Below, piece after piece: positions 25,975 through 35,212 of a stretch of DNA of 64,000 bases. Source of the DNA: Bacteroidales bacterium. Lineage in GTDB: Bacteria > Bacteroidota > Bacteroidia > Bacteroidales > UBA12077. A model generated the notes under the pieces. That model was given only the letters and a program-made list of their open reading frames with translations, had not been told where the DNA came from and searched no databases. The translations under genes and the position numbers were made by a program. The stretch spans positions 1 through 64,000 of the forward strand of contig DMBU01000125.1 in the NCBI GenBank assembly GCA_003446015.1, read 5' to 3'. Every line of letters starts with the position of its first letter. Positions within the stretch are counted from its first letter, which is position 1.

Positions 25975-25982
25975 TACATTTG
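25975..25982 (+). promoter_or_regulatory. -7 promoter element of the histidine kinase gene
   Basis: TACATTTG fits TAnnTTTG and ends only 5 bp before the ATG at 25988, implying a leaderless or nearly leaderless transcript. There is no -33 TTTG at the expected distance; the GTTAA boxes lie just upstream instead. Confidence 0.45.
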
Positions 25983-25987
25983 TACCA

Positions 25988-27247
25988 ATGAAAAAAGGGA
26001 AGTTACAACTAGTTTTAATTACACTAACTTTTATAAGTCTTGTTGCATTGGTTGGAATCCAGGTTTCATGGATTATTAGGGCAGCCAACATGCAGGAAAA
26101 GCAATTTAGTCATAGTGTAAATCTTGCCATGAAGAAGATCGTCGAAAAAATGGCAGATGATCAATCTATTTGTAAAGAAGTAGCAAATTGCATTGGAAAG
26201 GGAGGCACATCATCTTGCTATAAAAGCATGTATAATAATGTAGAGTGGAGTAAAGTTGATTCAATTGTTAAATTTGCACTCGATTATTATGATATCAACA
26301 TTGATTATGAATTTGATATTGTTGATACACGTAAAGATGCTGATTATATGGTTTGTAATAAATCCTACTTTTCAGACGATCTGGAAAGTGTTCTGCTGCA
26401 GAATGCCATTGAATTAAAAATTCGATTTCCAAAAAAAAGTGAATTTATTCTTGCTCAAATAGGGATCATGTTTATCAGTTCCATTTTTCTTATTGCATTG
26501 GTAAGCCTTTCTTTTCTTATTATTCTAAAATATTATAAGCGGGAAAAAGCTCTTTATATGAGCACGCGTGATTTTATAAATAACATAACACACGAATTTA
26601 AAACTCCAATTACAAATATTGCATTGGCAAATAGCATGATTTCGAAGAATGAGAAAATTATGCAGGACGAAAAGCTAAATCAATACTCGAATATAATTAA
26701 AGCTGAACATAAAAAACTCAAAAACAGGGTAGAAGGATTATTAGATGCCGCACGAATTGAAAACGGGAATAGTAATTTCTGTGAAACCATAAATATTTGC
26801 GATTTAATTCAATGCACTGTGGACTCATACCATGTTCAGCTTCAGGAGTTAATGGGAGAAATTAAATACGAAAGACTATCAGAAAAATGCACCGTTCATG
26901 CTGATAAGGAACAGTTTCAGACTGCCATTTCAAACTTAATTGATAATGCGATAAAGTACTGTGAAAAAACACCTTCAATCGTAATTCGTACTTTTGATAA
27001 AAACGATACTGTTATGATTGAAATTGAAGACAATGGTATTGGTATAAAACAAGAACATTTGCATCAGGTTTTTGAAAAATATTATCGTGTTCCAACAGGA
27101 GATATTCATAATGTTAAAGGCTTTGGTATTGGATTATCAACTGTAAAAGCAATTATTGAGTCTGTACGCGGAGAAATAAGCATACAAAGCAAACCAGGAA
27201 AAGGAACTAAATTTATAATTAAACTACCATATTGCACCGAATCATAG
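25988..27247 (+). CDS. Membrane sensor histidine kinase
   Basis: A 419-aa sensor. Two membrane helices (about residues 8-30 and 157-180) enclose a periplasmic domain of roughly 125 residues with four cysteines (C62, C68, C77, C123), which I do not recognise. The HisKA motif FINNITHEFKTPI places the phospho-accepting His at 202. The HATPase domain shows NLIDNAIKYC, DNGIGI and GFGIGLS boxes. The layout resembles Bacteroides RprX. The regulator gene starts 2 bp after the stop. The periplasmic cysteines and the divergent exported Cys-rich protein suggest redox, sulfur or metal sensing, as inference. Confidence 0.88.
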   Translation: MKKGKLQLVLITLTFISLVALVGIQVSWIIRAANMQEKQFSHSVNLAMKKIVEKMADDQSICKEVANCIGKGGTSSCYKSMYNNVEWSKVDSIVKFALDYYDINIDYEFDIVDTRKDADYMVCNKSYFSDDLESVLLQNAIELKIRFPKKSEFILAQIGIMFISSIFLIALVSLSFLIILKYYKREKALYMSTRDFINNITHEFKTPITNIALANSMISKNEKIMQDEKLNQYSNIIKAEHKKLKNRVEGLLDAARIENGNSNFCETINICDLIQCTVDSYHVQLQELMGEIKYERLSEKCTVHADKEQFQTAISNLIDNAIKYCEKTPSIVIRTFDKNDTVMIEIEDNGIGIKQEHLHQVFEKYYRVPTGDIHNVKGFGIGLSTVKAIIESVRGEISIQSKPGKGTKFIIKLPYCTES

Positions 27248-27249
27248 AA

Positions 27250-27948
27250 ATGAAAGACGCTAAATCAAAAATATTACTTGTTGAAGACGATACCAATCTT
27301 GGGTTTCTCTTACTTGAATTTCTTGAAAGTAATGGGTTTGATGTAAAATTGTACCGTGATGGAATATCGGGGCTAAATGGTTTTAGAGCTTCGGATTTTG
27401 ATTTTTGCATTCTCGATGTGATGATGCCATTAATGGATGGGTTTACACTCGCCGAAAAAATAAGGGAACAAGATAAAAATGTTCCAATCATTTTCCTTAC
27501 TGCCCGTTCAATGAAAGAAGACAAGCTCAAAGGCTTTAATATTGGAATTGATGATTACGTTACCAAACCATTTGATGAAGATGAACTTTTATTCCGGATT
27601 CGTTCAATTTTAAAAAGAGCAAACCCTGATCAAATTGATCAATCCAAAAAAATATATGATTTAGGCAGGATAAAATTTGATGTTCAAAACCAGGAACTTA
27701 AAATTGGAAAAGAATCAAAACGATTAACTTCAAAAGAAAGCAAAATATTGGCTATTCTTGCCGAATCAAAAAACAATATAGTAAACCGTGATTTTTTAAT
27801 GACAGAAGTGTGGGGCGAAACAGATTATTTTATCGGTCGCAGTCTTGATGTTTTTATTTCGAAACTTAGAAAACATCTACAAGCCGAACCCAAAATAAAG
27901 ATCGAGACAATTCCTACCGTAGGTGTAATTCTGAGTATTGAAGAGTAA
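27250..27948 (+). CDS. OmpR-family response regulator
   Basis: A 232-aa regulator. The receiver domain (about residues 5-120) has the acidic pair in LVEDD, the phospho-Asp in ILDVMMPLMDG and the Lys in VTKPFDEDEL. The C-terminal winged helix (about 135-230) ends with SLDVFISKLRKHL, the recognition helix region of the OmpR/PhoB class. An earlier ATG at 27232 lies inside the kinase gene; the ATG at 27250 fits the domain start. It is cotranscribed with the kinase. A likely target is the triple GTTAA repeat in the shared upstream region. Confidence 0.92.
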   Translation: MKDAKSKILLVEDDTNLGFLLLEFLESNGFDVKLYRDGISGLNGFRASDFDFCILDVMMPLMDGFTLAEKIREQDKNVPIIFLTARSMKEDKLKGFNIGIDDYVTKPFDEDELLFRIRSILKRANPDQIDQSKKIYDLGRIKFDVQNQELKIGKESKRLTSKESKILAILAESKNNIVNRDFLMTEVWGETDYFIGRSLDVFISKLRKHLQAEPKIKIETIPTVGVILSIEE

Positions 27949-28102
27949 AAGATTTTAGATTAACGAATTACGATTTTAGATTTAGTAAAAACAAAAACAT
28001 GTAAACTTAATCGTTTTAAAATCGTCAAATTTTGATCTATTTTCAATATAAAGAGCTAATTTTAAAATAATATAAAATCAAACTTAAAATATAATAGTAT
28101 TC

Positions 28103-28360
28103 ATGAGCACAGCTGATATCATAGGATCGACAGGAGTTGCAATGATATTAATTGCATTTTTTCTTAACCTTACCAATATTATTTCAAATAAAAATATTTG
28201 GTATATTTTAATGAATTTTGTTGGTGCCGGATTAGCCTGCTATGCTTCTATCCTATTAAAATATGTACCATTCATTATTTTAGAAGCAACCTGGACAATC
28301 GTTTCCTTTGGAGCTTTGATTAATCTATTTAAAAGTACTAAAAGCCCTCTTGTGGATTAG
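28103..28360 (+). CDS. Small membrane protein, CBU_0592 family
   Basis: An 85-aa protein with three predicted membrane helices (about residues 6-24, 32-52 and 55-75). The sequence pattern, with GSTGVAMILIAFFLN near the start and an ALIN-LF end, matches what I recall of the CBU_0592-like family of unknown function. The spacer upstream (27949-28102) contains repeated GATTTTAGATT phrases but no gene. There is no clear operon partner. Confidence 0.65.
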   Translation: MSTADIIGSTGVAMILIAFFLNLTNIISNKNIWYILMNFVGAGLACYASILLKYVPFIILEATWTIVSFGALINLFKSTKSPLVD

Positions 28361-28379
28361 AGAGCTTTGTACTATTCAT

Positions 28380-30647
28380 TTATTTATTCATTATTCTTTT
28401 CAGATCATTTATCTGCATTTGCAAATCTTCCACTTTATCCAATTTCTTTTCCAAATCTTTATTCTTTTCCTTTAATTCATCAATAACTTTTTGTTGCTCC
28501 TTTATGGCTTCAACCAACAGTGCTGTTATAGGAGCATATTGCATTGACATATACTCACCCTCCGTATTCACAACTTCCGGAACAATAGCCTCTGCTTCCT
28601 GAGCTATAAATCCCATCCTTATTCCTTTTTCCTTTGAGTCAGATTCTTTCCACTCAAAATTAACACCTCGAAGTTTTAATACTTTATCAAGAGAATTTTC
28701 TAATGTTACTACATTCTTTTTTAATCGACTATCGCTCAAAGTTTCCCAACCAAAATTCCCACCTGAAGTTCCATTAACATAAAAAGTGCGATTAGTTAAA
28801 TTATCTAAACTATCCCCATTAATTACTACAATATTTCTATCAAACTCACCATAAATTAAAGGTTTTGTAGCAGCCGAATTCTCAATATAGAGTCGGTTCG
28901 ATCCTGTTGTTTCATTGTACCCAGCATAACAACCTAAAAACACATTACCATGACCCATATTGTTATATCCACTTTGGTATCCTATCACTGTATTCTGATA
29001 ACCTGTTTCGTTATAATATAATGTTTGATCACCAATTGTTATATTTCTTGCTCCTGACGCATTGGCACCTCCTGTAGCAGTTCCTATATAAATATTATAA
29101 AAACCATCTGTAATACTATATCCACTATATTGTCCAAAACAAGTATTACTTTCTCCGGTTAAATTGTTATATCCAGACATATACCCAATAAAAGTATTTC
29201 GAAAGCCTGTTGTATTTGCATTTCCTGCACCACTTCCTAAGAATATATTATAGTTACCAGAAGTATTTGCTACACCAGCAACAGATCCAATAAATAAATT
29301 ATCTGTTCCAATTGTATTACTCATTCCTGCTTGAGTTCCAAAAAAAGTATTGTACGAACCTGTCGAATTTGAATATCCACTAAAGCGTCCAACAAAAAGA
29401 TTAAACCCCCCTGATGTATTGTCATAACCACTTCGATAACCTATAAATAAATTAGTATTCCCAGTTGTATTATTATAACCACATTGATATCCAATAAAAG
29501 TGTTGTCAGAACCACTTGTGTTACTAAATCCACTTTCATATCCTAAAAACAAATTATTTGATCCTCCTATATTGTTATAGCCACTTCTATAACCAAAGAA
29601 GCTATTATAATTACCATTATTGTTAAAATAACCACTTTCAGTTCCCAAAAATAGATTGTTTGTACCAGCATCAATCGAAAATCCGCTTAGATAACCCAAT
29701 GAACAATTTACTTTATTAATATCCATAAATCTATCAGTGCCCGCTTTTGATGGACTTCTTCCACTAACTGCAAATCCTCCTACCTTGCCTTTAGCAGGCT
29801 CATTTACATAAACCCTTGCACTATCAGGTGTTATTGAGAAATAATCATTAACCCCTTTAGATGGACTTCTTCCACTGATTGCGAATCCTCCAACTTTGCC
29901 TTTTGCAGGTTGATCATTAATGCTAACAACGACTCCGTCATTATAAACTGCAAAAACCGTATCTCCCAACTGACTAATAACTTGAAATAATGGATCTGTA
30001 TCTAATGCCAATGGATCTCCTTTTACTTCAAACCTTCCAACAGGATTATCCTTACCTATTCCTACCTTACCATCAGTATAATAAATTCCATCAGTACCTA
30101 TTTGCCAACTCGAAGTACCTCCTGCAGTTAACTCCACAGAGTTACCATTGCTTATAGATAAAGTATTCCCTGTTAAATCCAAATTCTGAAATTCATTCGT
30201 AGGATCAGCATCTGCATCATCATTATTTTTCACATCCAAAGCATAATTAGCAAAGGGAACAGATTTTAGTTGAGAAACTCCCATAGTTACGTAGCTTTCA
30301 CCTCCACTTAAATCAATACTCGTCTCTAAATAATATTTATCTATACTCCAATCCACATCTGAATAAACATATGGATTTATTGGTGATCCTTCACCAATAG
30401 TTATGTTTATTAAACCATAACTATTTGTTGTAATTATATGTCTTTCAGAATATACAAGCTCACCAGATTCTGAGCCTTTAATTATATTTGTTAATACCGC
30501 AATATTTTGATTAATTATAAGCTCTCCATTATCTCGAACTACAGCCTGATAATTGAACGTATTAACTTCTTGAGCATATAACTTTAACTGGTTAACACTT
30601 ATAATAATTATTAAAATAAGCGTTAAATAGATGCTTAACTTTTTCAT
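28380..30647 (-). CDS. Repeat-rich surface protein with S74 intramolecular chaperone domain
   Basis: A 755-aa exported protein with a signal peptide (about residues 1-25, ending LYAQ). An N-terminal beta domain follows (about 26-130), then two copies of an AKGKVGGFA-SGRSPSK segment (about 247-300). Sixteen tandem repeats of 17 residues come next (about 318-588), with a consensus like G-Y-x-S-G-Y-x-N-T-x-G-x-x-N-x-F-I. The C-terminus (about 638-755) is a peptidase S74/tail-fibre chaperone with SDSRLKKNV and GFIAQEAEAIVPEVV, closed by a coiled coil. S74 domains trimerise and cut themselves off in phage fibres. The repeats suggest a trimeric beta-roll stalk or adhesin. Confidence 0.85.
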   Translation of the reverse strand: MKKLSIYLTLILIIIISVNQLKLYAQEVNTFNYQAVVRDNGELIINQNIAVLTNIIKGSESGELVYSERHIITTNSYGLINITIGEGSPINPYVYSDVDWSIDKYYLETSIDLSGGESYVTMGVSQLKSVPFANYALDVKNNDDADADPTNEFQNLDLTGNTLSISNGNSVELTAGGTSSWQIGTDGIYYTDGKVGIGKDNPVGRFEVKGDPLALDTDPLFQVISQLGDTVFAVYNDGVVVSINDQPAKGKVGGFAISGRSPSKGVNDYFSITPDSARVYVNEPAKGKVGGFAVSGRSPSKAGTDRFMDINKVNCSLGYLSGFSIDAGTNNLFLGTESGYFNNNGNYNSFFGYRSGYNNIGGSNNLFLGYESGFSNTSGSDNTFIGYQCGYNNTTGNTNLFIGYRSGYDNTSGGFNLFVGRFSGYSNSTGSYNTFFGTQAGMSNTIGTDNLFIGSVAGVANTSGNYNIFLGSGAGNANTTGFRNTFIGYMSGYNNLTGESNTCFGQYSGYSITDGFYNIYIGTATGGANASGARNITIGDQTLYYNETGYQNTVIGYQSGYNNMGHGNVFLGCYAGYNETTGSNRLYIENSAATKPLIYGEFDRNIVVINGDSLDNLTNRTFYVNGTSGGNFGWETLSDSRLKKNVVTLENSLDKVLKLRGVNFEWKESDSKEKGIRMGFIAQEAEAIVPEVVNTEGEYMSMQYAPITALLVEAIKEQQKVIDELKEKNKDLEKKLDKVEDLQMQINDLKRIMNK

Positions 30648-30769
30648 AATAAAAAATTTTAGTATTAAAAGAAGAAGAATTAAAATACTTTTTAAACGAA
30701 AAAGTATTAAATCTGTTTAAAGAATAAAAACTATTCTACAATATATGAAAATAAAAGACCTGGGACTAT

Positions 30770-32587
30770 TTAATTTGATTGATACTTATCAATGGATTCT
30801 ATAATATTGGTTTTAAGATAGTCATTTAAAGCTGCCAACGAGAATACAATTGGATACATATCTTCGTAATACCATAATGAAGCAAAATACAGACCTATCG
30901 GTGTTGCAGAAATTTTGGTTAAATCTTTGTCTTCAAATTTCTGCATTAAATAATTTGCTCCTGTTTGGATTTCAGTAAAACCATTTGCTAACAAAGCCCT
31001 AATTGCTAAAGAAGTTTCTTCAATACTTGATGATATATTTTTATTTCCACCCCAACCACCGTCTTTGTTTTGGGAATTTTTTAAAAAGGAAACTCCATGT
31101 TTAATCATTTTATCCAAATCGGGAAAATCCATGTAATCAATTTTGCTTAAGCCAAGCAAAACTTGAGACGTTCCATAAACCGGGTTTAAATGATCTTTAT
31201 CCTCCTCATTCCCAAACCACAGAGGAAGCCACGAACCATCATTACGTTGTGTATTTTTTAAATAAATCAATGCCTTTTTAATTGAGTTCTCAATTTTTAC
31301 TGAGCAGCTAGAATCAACTAAATCTTTCCAACTAATAAATGCACGAAGCGCATGAGCTGTAATATCAGGACAGCTTGCATCAAAAGGAAGCTTTCCCCAT
31401 CCTTTGCAAAATGTGGGTATTCCACCATCACTATTTTGGATACTCATTAACCAGTTTAATCCTAATGTTGCTTCCTTTGTGTTTGATTTACTTTTTTCTT
31501 GAAGTCTCTTCAATGCCAATAAAGCTCCTGAAGTATCATCCCCATCGGGTGCTCCACCTTGTGAATCTATCCATGCCCATCCTCCGGGATCACTTTTAGT
31601 AAATGGATGAATATTTCGATGCTGTTGATTCATTAACCAGAACTTGATTTTTTCTTTTTCTGAATAATCAATTTTATTGAATCCCTCGTTGCTAAATGAA
31701 TTGACTGCCAATGTTGTAACCCATGTTGTAAGGCTTGTATCAATGGGCCAACTACCATCTGTACGAATTGAATTCTGTAAAAATCGTTCAGCTTTCGAAC
31801 ATACTTCAATTTCACTTTTACCCGCTTTAACTAAACTCATCAATACAAAACCTGTTAAAGGTGCAGCTTCTAAAAATCCTCCATTATCAGGTTGCTTTTC
31901 TGATAATACTTTTAAGACTTTAGGAATAATGAATTGATTTAATAATCTGATTAAAGGATTTCGTGCAGGCTTATTTTTTTGTCGGACTAAGCCAATCGAA
32001 ATAAGAGCAGGAATTGCATAACTAACGACTGAAAGATTAAACCATTTAAAAAACCGATCGGGGAAAGCTGCAAGCTGAAATGGCAACTGAGGTACATATT
32101 TCCAGCCATCACAGCCTAAACGTCCCGAAATAGCACACATGCTTAAGATGGGTACCGAAAATGTTTTATCCGATTTATAATGATTTAAAATAGCTTTACT
32201 TATTTCTTTTGGTTCGAGTGATTTTAAATTCGTTAAGAGCCATGACTCCACTTTTTGAATTAAATCCGAAAAATCCTTATCGTCTTTAACAATCGATAAG
32301 GCTGACCAGCACAACAAAGTTGTACTTAAATTACTTTGGCTTTTTGTGGTATCACCAAATCCACCGTCTTTGTTAAGATTCTCTTTTAACCAATTTAAAC
32401 CCTCAAATACCAGTTTTTTATTTGATTCTTTATCGTAAATCCACAATCCAAAACTGGCAACTGCTGTAGACAAAGCACTGCTTGAGAGTCTTCCGTCCCA
32501 AACACCTTTTTCGTTTCGGCATGAAAGTAAATATTCTTCAAGTCGTTTTACTGTATTTTTTATATCGTCGATATTAAATTCTGCCAT
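30770..32587 (-). CDS. Class II terpene cyclase, squalene-hopene cyclase-like
   Basis: A 605-aa alpha/alpha-barrel protein. The DxDD proton-donor motif is perfect (D348-G-D350-D351, followed by Thr), within GGAPDGDDTSGA. QW-type repeats are present, among them DGSWPIDTSLTTW, DGSWLPLWFG and DGGWGGN. The YGTSQVLLGL stretch matches the YGTWQVL segment of squalene-hopene cyclase. Length is slightly short of the usual 630. It should start cationic cyclisation of a polyprenyl substrate by protonation. It is the last gene of the cluster; a weak hairpin lies downstream at 30684-30708. No squalene synthase gene is in the window, so the substrate may be a prenyl diphosphate or an imported polyene. Confidence 0.82.
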   Translation of the reverse strand: MAEFNIDDIKNTVKRLEEYLLSCRNEKGVWDGRLSSSALSTAVASFGLWIYDKESNKKLVFEGLNWLKENLNKDGGFGDTTKSQSNLSTTLLCWSALSIVKDDKDFSDLIQKVESWLLTNLKSLEPKEISKAILNHYKSDKTFSVPILSMCAISGRLGCDGWKYVPQLPFQLAAFPDRFFKWFNLSVVSYAIPALISIGLVRQKNKPARNPLIRLLNQFIIPKVLKVLSEKQPDNGGFLEAAPLTGFVLMSLVKAGKSEIEVCSKAERFLQNSIRTDGSWPIDTSLTTWVTTLAVNSFSNEGFNKIDYSEKEKIKFWLMNQQHRNIHPFTKSDPGGWAWIDSQGGAPDGDDTSGALLALKRLQEKSKSNTKEATLGLNWLMSIQNSDGGIPTFCKGWGKLPFDASCPDITAHALRAFISWKDLVDSSCSVKIENSIKKALIYLKNTQRNDGSWLPLWFGNEEDKDHLNPVYGTSQVLLGLSKIDYMDFPDLDKMIKHGVSFLKNSQNKDGGWGGNKNISSSIEETSLAIRALLANGFTEIQTGANYLMQKFEDKDLTKISATPIGLYFASLWYYEDMYPIVFSLAALNDYLKTNIIESIDKYQSN

Positions 32588-32595
32588 TGTACAAA

Positions 32596-33561
32596 CTATA
32601 TTAATCCAAGTGCTAACAGTGCATAATAGGTATATTCACAATCGGGATGCATGTCAGCGACACTACCAAAAAAACCTCCCGAATTATCCCAATGCATATT
32701 GATAAAATCGGTGCAAGCTTCAGAATAATTTACCAATGAATTATCGGCCATTTTTAAAGCAAGCAAGGCAGTTGATGTGGATAATAAATCCGCAATCGGA
32801 AGACCTTCGGCTGCAACAAATCCTCCCTGATTAATCCATCTTTCCTTAAGCCATGAAATTGATTTCTCAATATTTACTACTTGTAATGATTTTGACATAA
32901 TTAAACCAGCAGCTGTTGCTGTTGTAACTCCTGATGAGGAATTTCTCTCGTTTACAAACGAACCATTTTCTTTTTGTAAATCCTGAATACTTTTAAGAAG
33001 TTCAGCCTCATCAACTAACAAACCTAAATCCTGAAATAAGCTCCATGCTAAAAAGGTTGCATAAGTACTTGCATAATCGGCATTTTTGAAGCTTTGATTA
33101 TAGCCATTATTTTGGGAACGATATGATTCAATAATTCTTAATAAATCATCCGATTTTTGAACTACATCCTTTACAATATTTTTTCTTACACGTTCGCTGA
33201 TAAATTTTGATTGAAAAAATTGCCCGGCTGAACTACCTTTTGATTTAAGTTGCATGGCTGATATTAATATTTTACATTGCACTAAACTTACTGCATGAAT
33301 AAAATCAATTTCATTTTTATCCGACCATCTTTCCACAAAAATTAATTGCTTATTTACAGGAACTTCAAGATCTAAAATAAAGGCCAGTGTATAACCAAAT
33401 ACCGAATAATAAGGATCAGAATTACCAGCACGATCCATAAATCCTCCATCGTGGTGTAATTGCAACATTAAGAATTCCTTAATTCTTTTTATGGCCTGAT
33501 TACTTAACTTACTTGTTGATTTTTCTAACGTTTTAAGGATATATTTATTTACTTCAATCAT
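32596..33561 (-). CDS. Short alpha/alpha-toroid protein (prenyltransferase/squalene cyclase repeat)
   Basis: A 321-aa protein with repeats of the protein-prenyltransferase-beta/terpene-cyclase fold: HHDGGFMDRAGN, ENGSFVNERNSSSGVTTATA, NQGGFVAAEGLPIADLLSTST and NSGGFFGSV. The terminal HPDCEYTYYALLALG resembles the end of prenyltransferase beta chains, with a Cys that could be a metal ligand. There is no DxDD motif and the chain is half the length of a cyclase. It lies 8 bp upstream of the class II cyclase gene, so it may form a heteromer with it or bind a prenylated intermediate. Function is not known. Confidence 0.75.
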   Translation of the reverse strand: MIEVNKYILKTLEKSTSKLSNQAIKRIKEFLMLQLHHDGGFMDRAGNSDPYYSVFGYTLAFILDLEVPVNKQLIFVERWSDKNEIDFIHAVSLVQCKILISAMQLKSKGSSAGQFFQSKFISERVRKNIVKDVVQKSDDLLRIIESYRSQNNGYNQSFKNADYASTYATFLAWSLFQDLGLLVDEAELLKSIQDLQKENGSFVNERNSSSGVTTATAAGLIMSKSLQVVNIEKSISWLKERWINQGGFVAAEGLPIADLLSTSTALLALKMADNSLVNYSEACTDFINMHWDNSGGFFGSVADMHPDCEYTYYALLALGLI

Positions 33562-33572
33562 TCATGTCAGCA

Positions 33573-35192
33573 TTAAAACGTAATATCTCCTAGTATTCGA
33601 TTGACTAATCGGAAAAGCAATATTTTAATATTGGCATCTTCTACCTGATCTAAAATATCGAGGGCTTTCTGTTTATACTCATCAAGCATTTTCTTTGCTA
33701 TGTGAATTGCACCTTCGTTTTTCGCCCATAGGAATAATTCTGTTGATGCAGAAATATCCTTTTTATGGTAACGCTGATAAAAAGATTGCATTTTCAGTGG
33801 AGATTTTTCTCCCAAAATGGCAATAATCAGCGATGGACGTAAAGAATTGATATCATTAATATTGCTTTCCTGATTAAAATCTTCAATATCATCCTGAATC
33901 TGATAAGCTATTCCTAATGCTTTGCTATATTCACCAAGTATATTGAGCAATTGATCGCTTCCATTTGCAGCAATAGCTCCAAATTTCAATGCCACTTCAA
34001 AAGCCGGAGCAGTTTTATATGTAAAAATATCTATGGTCTCATCAATGCTAAGGGCGCTTGTTTTTTTTCGCAATACTAACTCCTGCCCTTGCCCAATGCA
34101 CAAATCCCTGTGTCCTTTTGACGCCACCTGAAGAAGTTTACTAATTTGATCTGCATTTAATCCTGACTGTGCTATTAGCTGATAACCATAACCCATTAAT
34201 AAATCGCCTGTATTTAATGCAACAGGGACATCATATTCTTCGTGCAAAGCTGGCTTACCATATCGTTCTGAATCATTGTCGGCAATATCGTCGTGCACAA
34301 GTGATGCCTTATGAAAACATTCGATTGAAATGGCCAATTTCATTAAATTCTCATTCGTTAAACCATCATCATGAATCATTGCTCTGTATAATGATGTCAT
34401 TATTAACGGGCGCCAACGCTTGCCCCCTGCTTCAAGCCATTTATTTGCAATAAGGACAGTTTCATTATCGCTGCCAAATATTGCTTTTAACTTTTCGGTC
34501 GAGAACCAAAGTTGAATTTCTTTTCGAATATTTTCAAGATTGACTTGCTTGCTCCATTCTGTTTCATTTTTGATTGGAAGTGCTTCAAAAATCCAGTCTT
34601 TATCAACGCGTGAATCCTTACAATCTGAATTAAATAAAGGAATTCCGATTGACGGAATTGCCCCTTTTACGGCAAGAGGAAATGAACGTTCTAATGAATC
34701 AAGACATCCGATTCCTATTACACACTCTATTTGTCCTGATGAGAGCAAAAGGCTGACCGCTCCGGTACCTTCACTAACAATTGAATGATATCCTAAATCT
34801 TCAGCAAAAGTTATTAATTCATCAATTAAACAATTCCCACATTGTTCGCATAATAATCCAAGTTCATCAATCTTGGCAGGGCATTTTGTGGAATGTCGTA
34901 AGCATTTTGGTAATAGTAATACGCGTCGGTTATATGGAATTCTTTCAACGAAAGCCTGCCATGCATTATTATTGATAAGAACAGCAATTAACTTTTGAAA
35001 CTGTTTATAGTTAGTATGCTGGGAAATAAACTCAGATGAATATAGAATAATATCATGCTGCTGTAAAGGAGGTACAAGTTTTTTATCTGATAAAAATTTG
35101 TTTATCAGTTGACGTAATTCTTTTAACTCCTCAACGGATTGAATTGTATCATTACTTAATATTATTTCTTTTATTCCTTCACCTAAAAACAT
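33573..35192 (-). CDS. DUF116-polyprenyl diphosphate synthase fusion protein
   Basis: A 539-aa two-domain protein. Residues about 40-200 are a DUF116-like domain with the Cys array LLLPKCLRHSTKCPAK and LLCEQCGNC (C97, C104, C115, C118, C121, with C157, C163 and C191 further on), likely an iron-sulfur or zinc site. Residues about 225-539 are a trans-prenyl synthase with GGKRWRP, first Asp motif DDIAD (301-305) and second DDIED (434-438). The residues four and five before the first motif are Ser and Ala, small, which in this family favours products of C20 or longer. The fusion of these two domains is unusual. It lies 11 bp upstream of the toroid gene. Confidence 0.82.
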   Translation of the reverse strand: MFLGEGIKEIILSNDTIQSVEELKELRQLINKFLSDKKLVPPLQQHDIILYSSEFISQHTNYKQFQKLIAVLINNNAWQAFVERIPYNRRVLLLPKCLRHSTKCPAKIDELGLLCEQCGNCLIDELITFAEDLGYHSIVSEGTGAVSLLLSSGQIECVIGIGCLDSLERSFPLAVKGAIPSIGIPLFNSDCKDSRVDKDWIFEALPIKNETEWSKQVNLENIRKEIQLWFSTEKLKAIFGSDNETVLIANKWLEAGGKRWRPLIMTSLYRAMIHDDGLTNENLMKLAISIECFHKASLVHDDIADNDSERYGKPALHEEYDVPVALNTGDLLMGYGYQLIAQSGLNADQISKLLQVASKGHRDLCIGQGQELVLRKKTSALSIDETIDIFTYKTAPAFEVALKFGAIAANGSDQLLNILGEYSKALGIAYQIQDDIEDFNQESNINDINSLRPSLIIAILGEKSPLKMQSFYQRYHKKDISASTELFLWAKNEGAIHIAKKMLDEYKQKALDILDQVEDANIKILLFRLVNRILGDITF

Positions 35193-35212
35193 AATTACTC
35201 GCTTTACTTAAT

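Noticed and set aside
28860..29690. CRISPR-like array
   Set aside because: The 51-bp periodicity is the coding repeat of the S74 surface protein, with varied bases and no constant repeat/unique spacer pattern.
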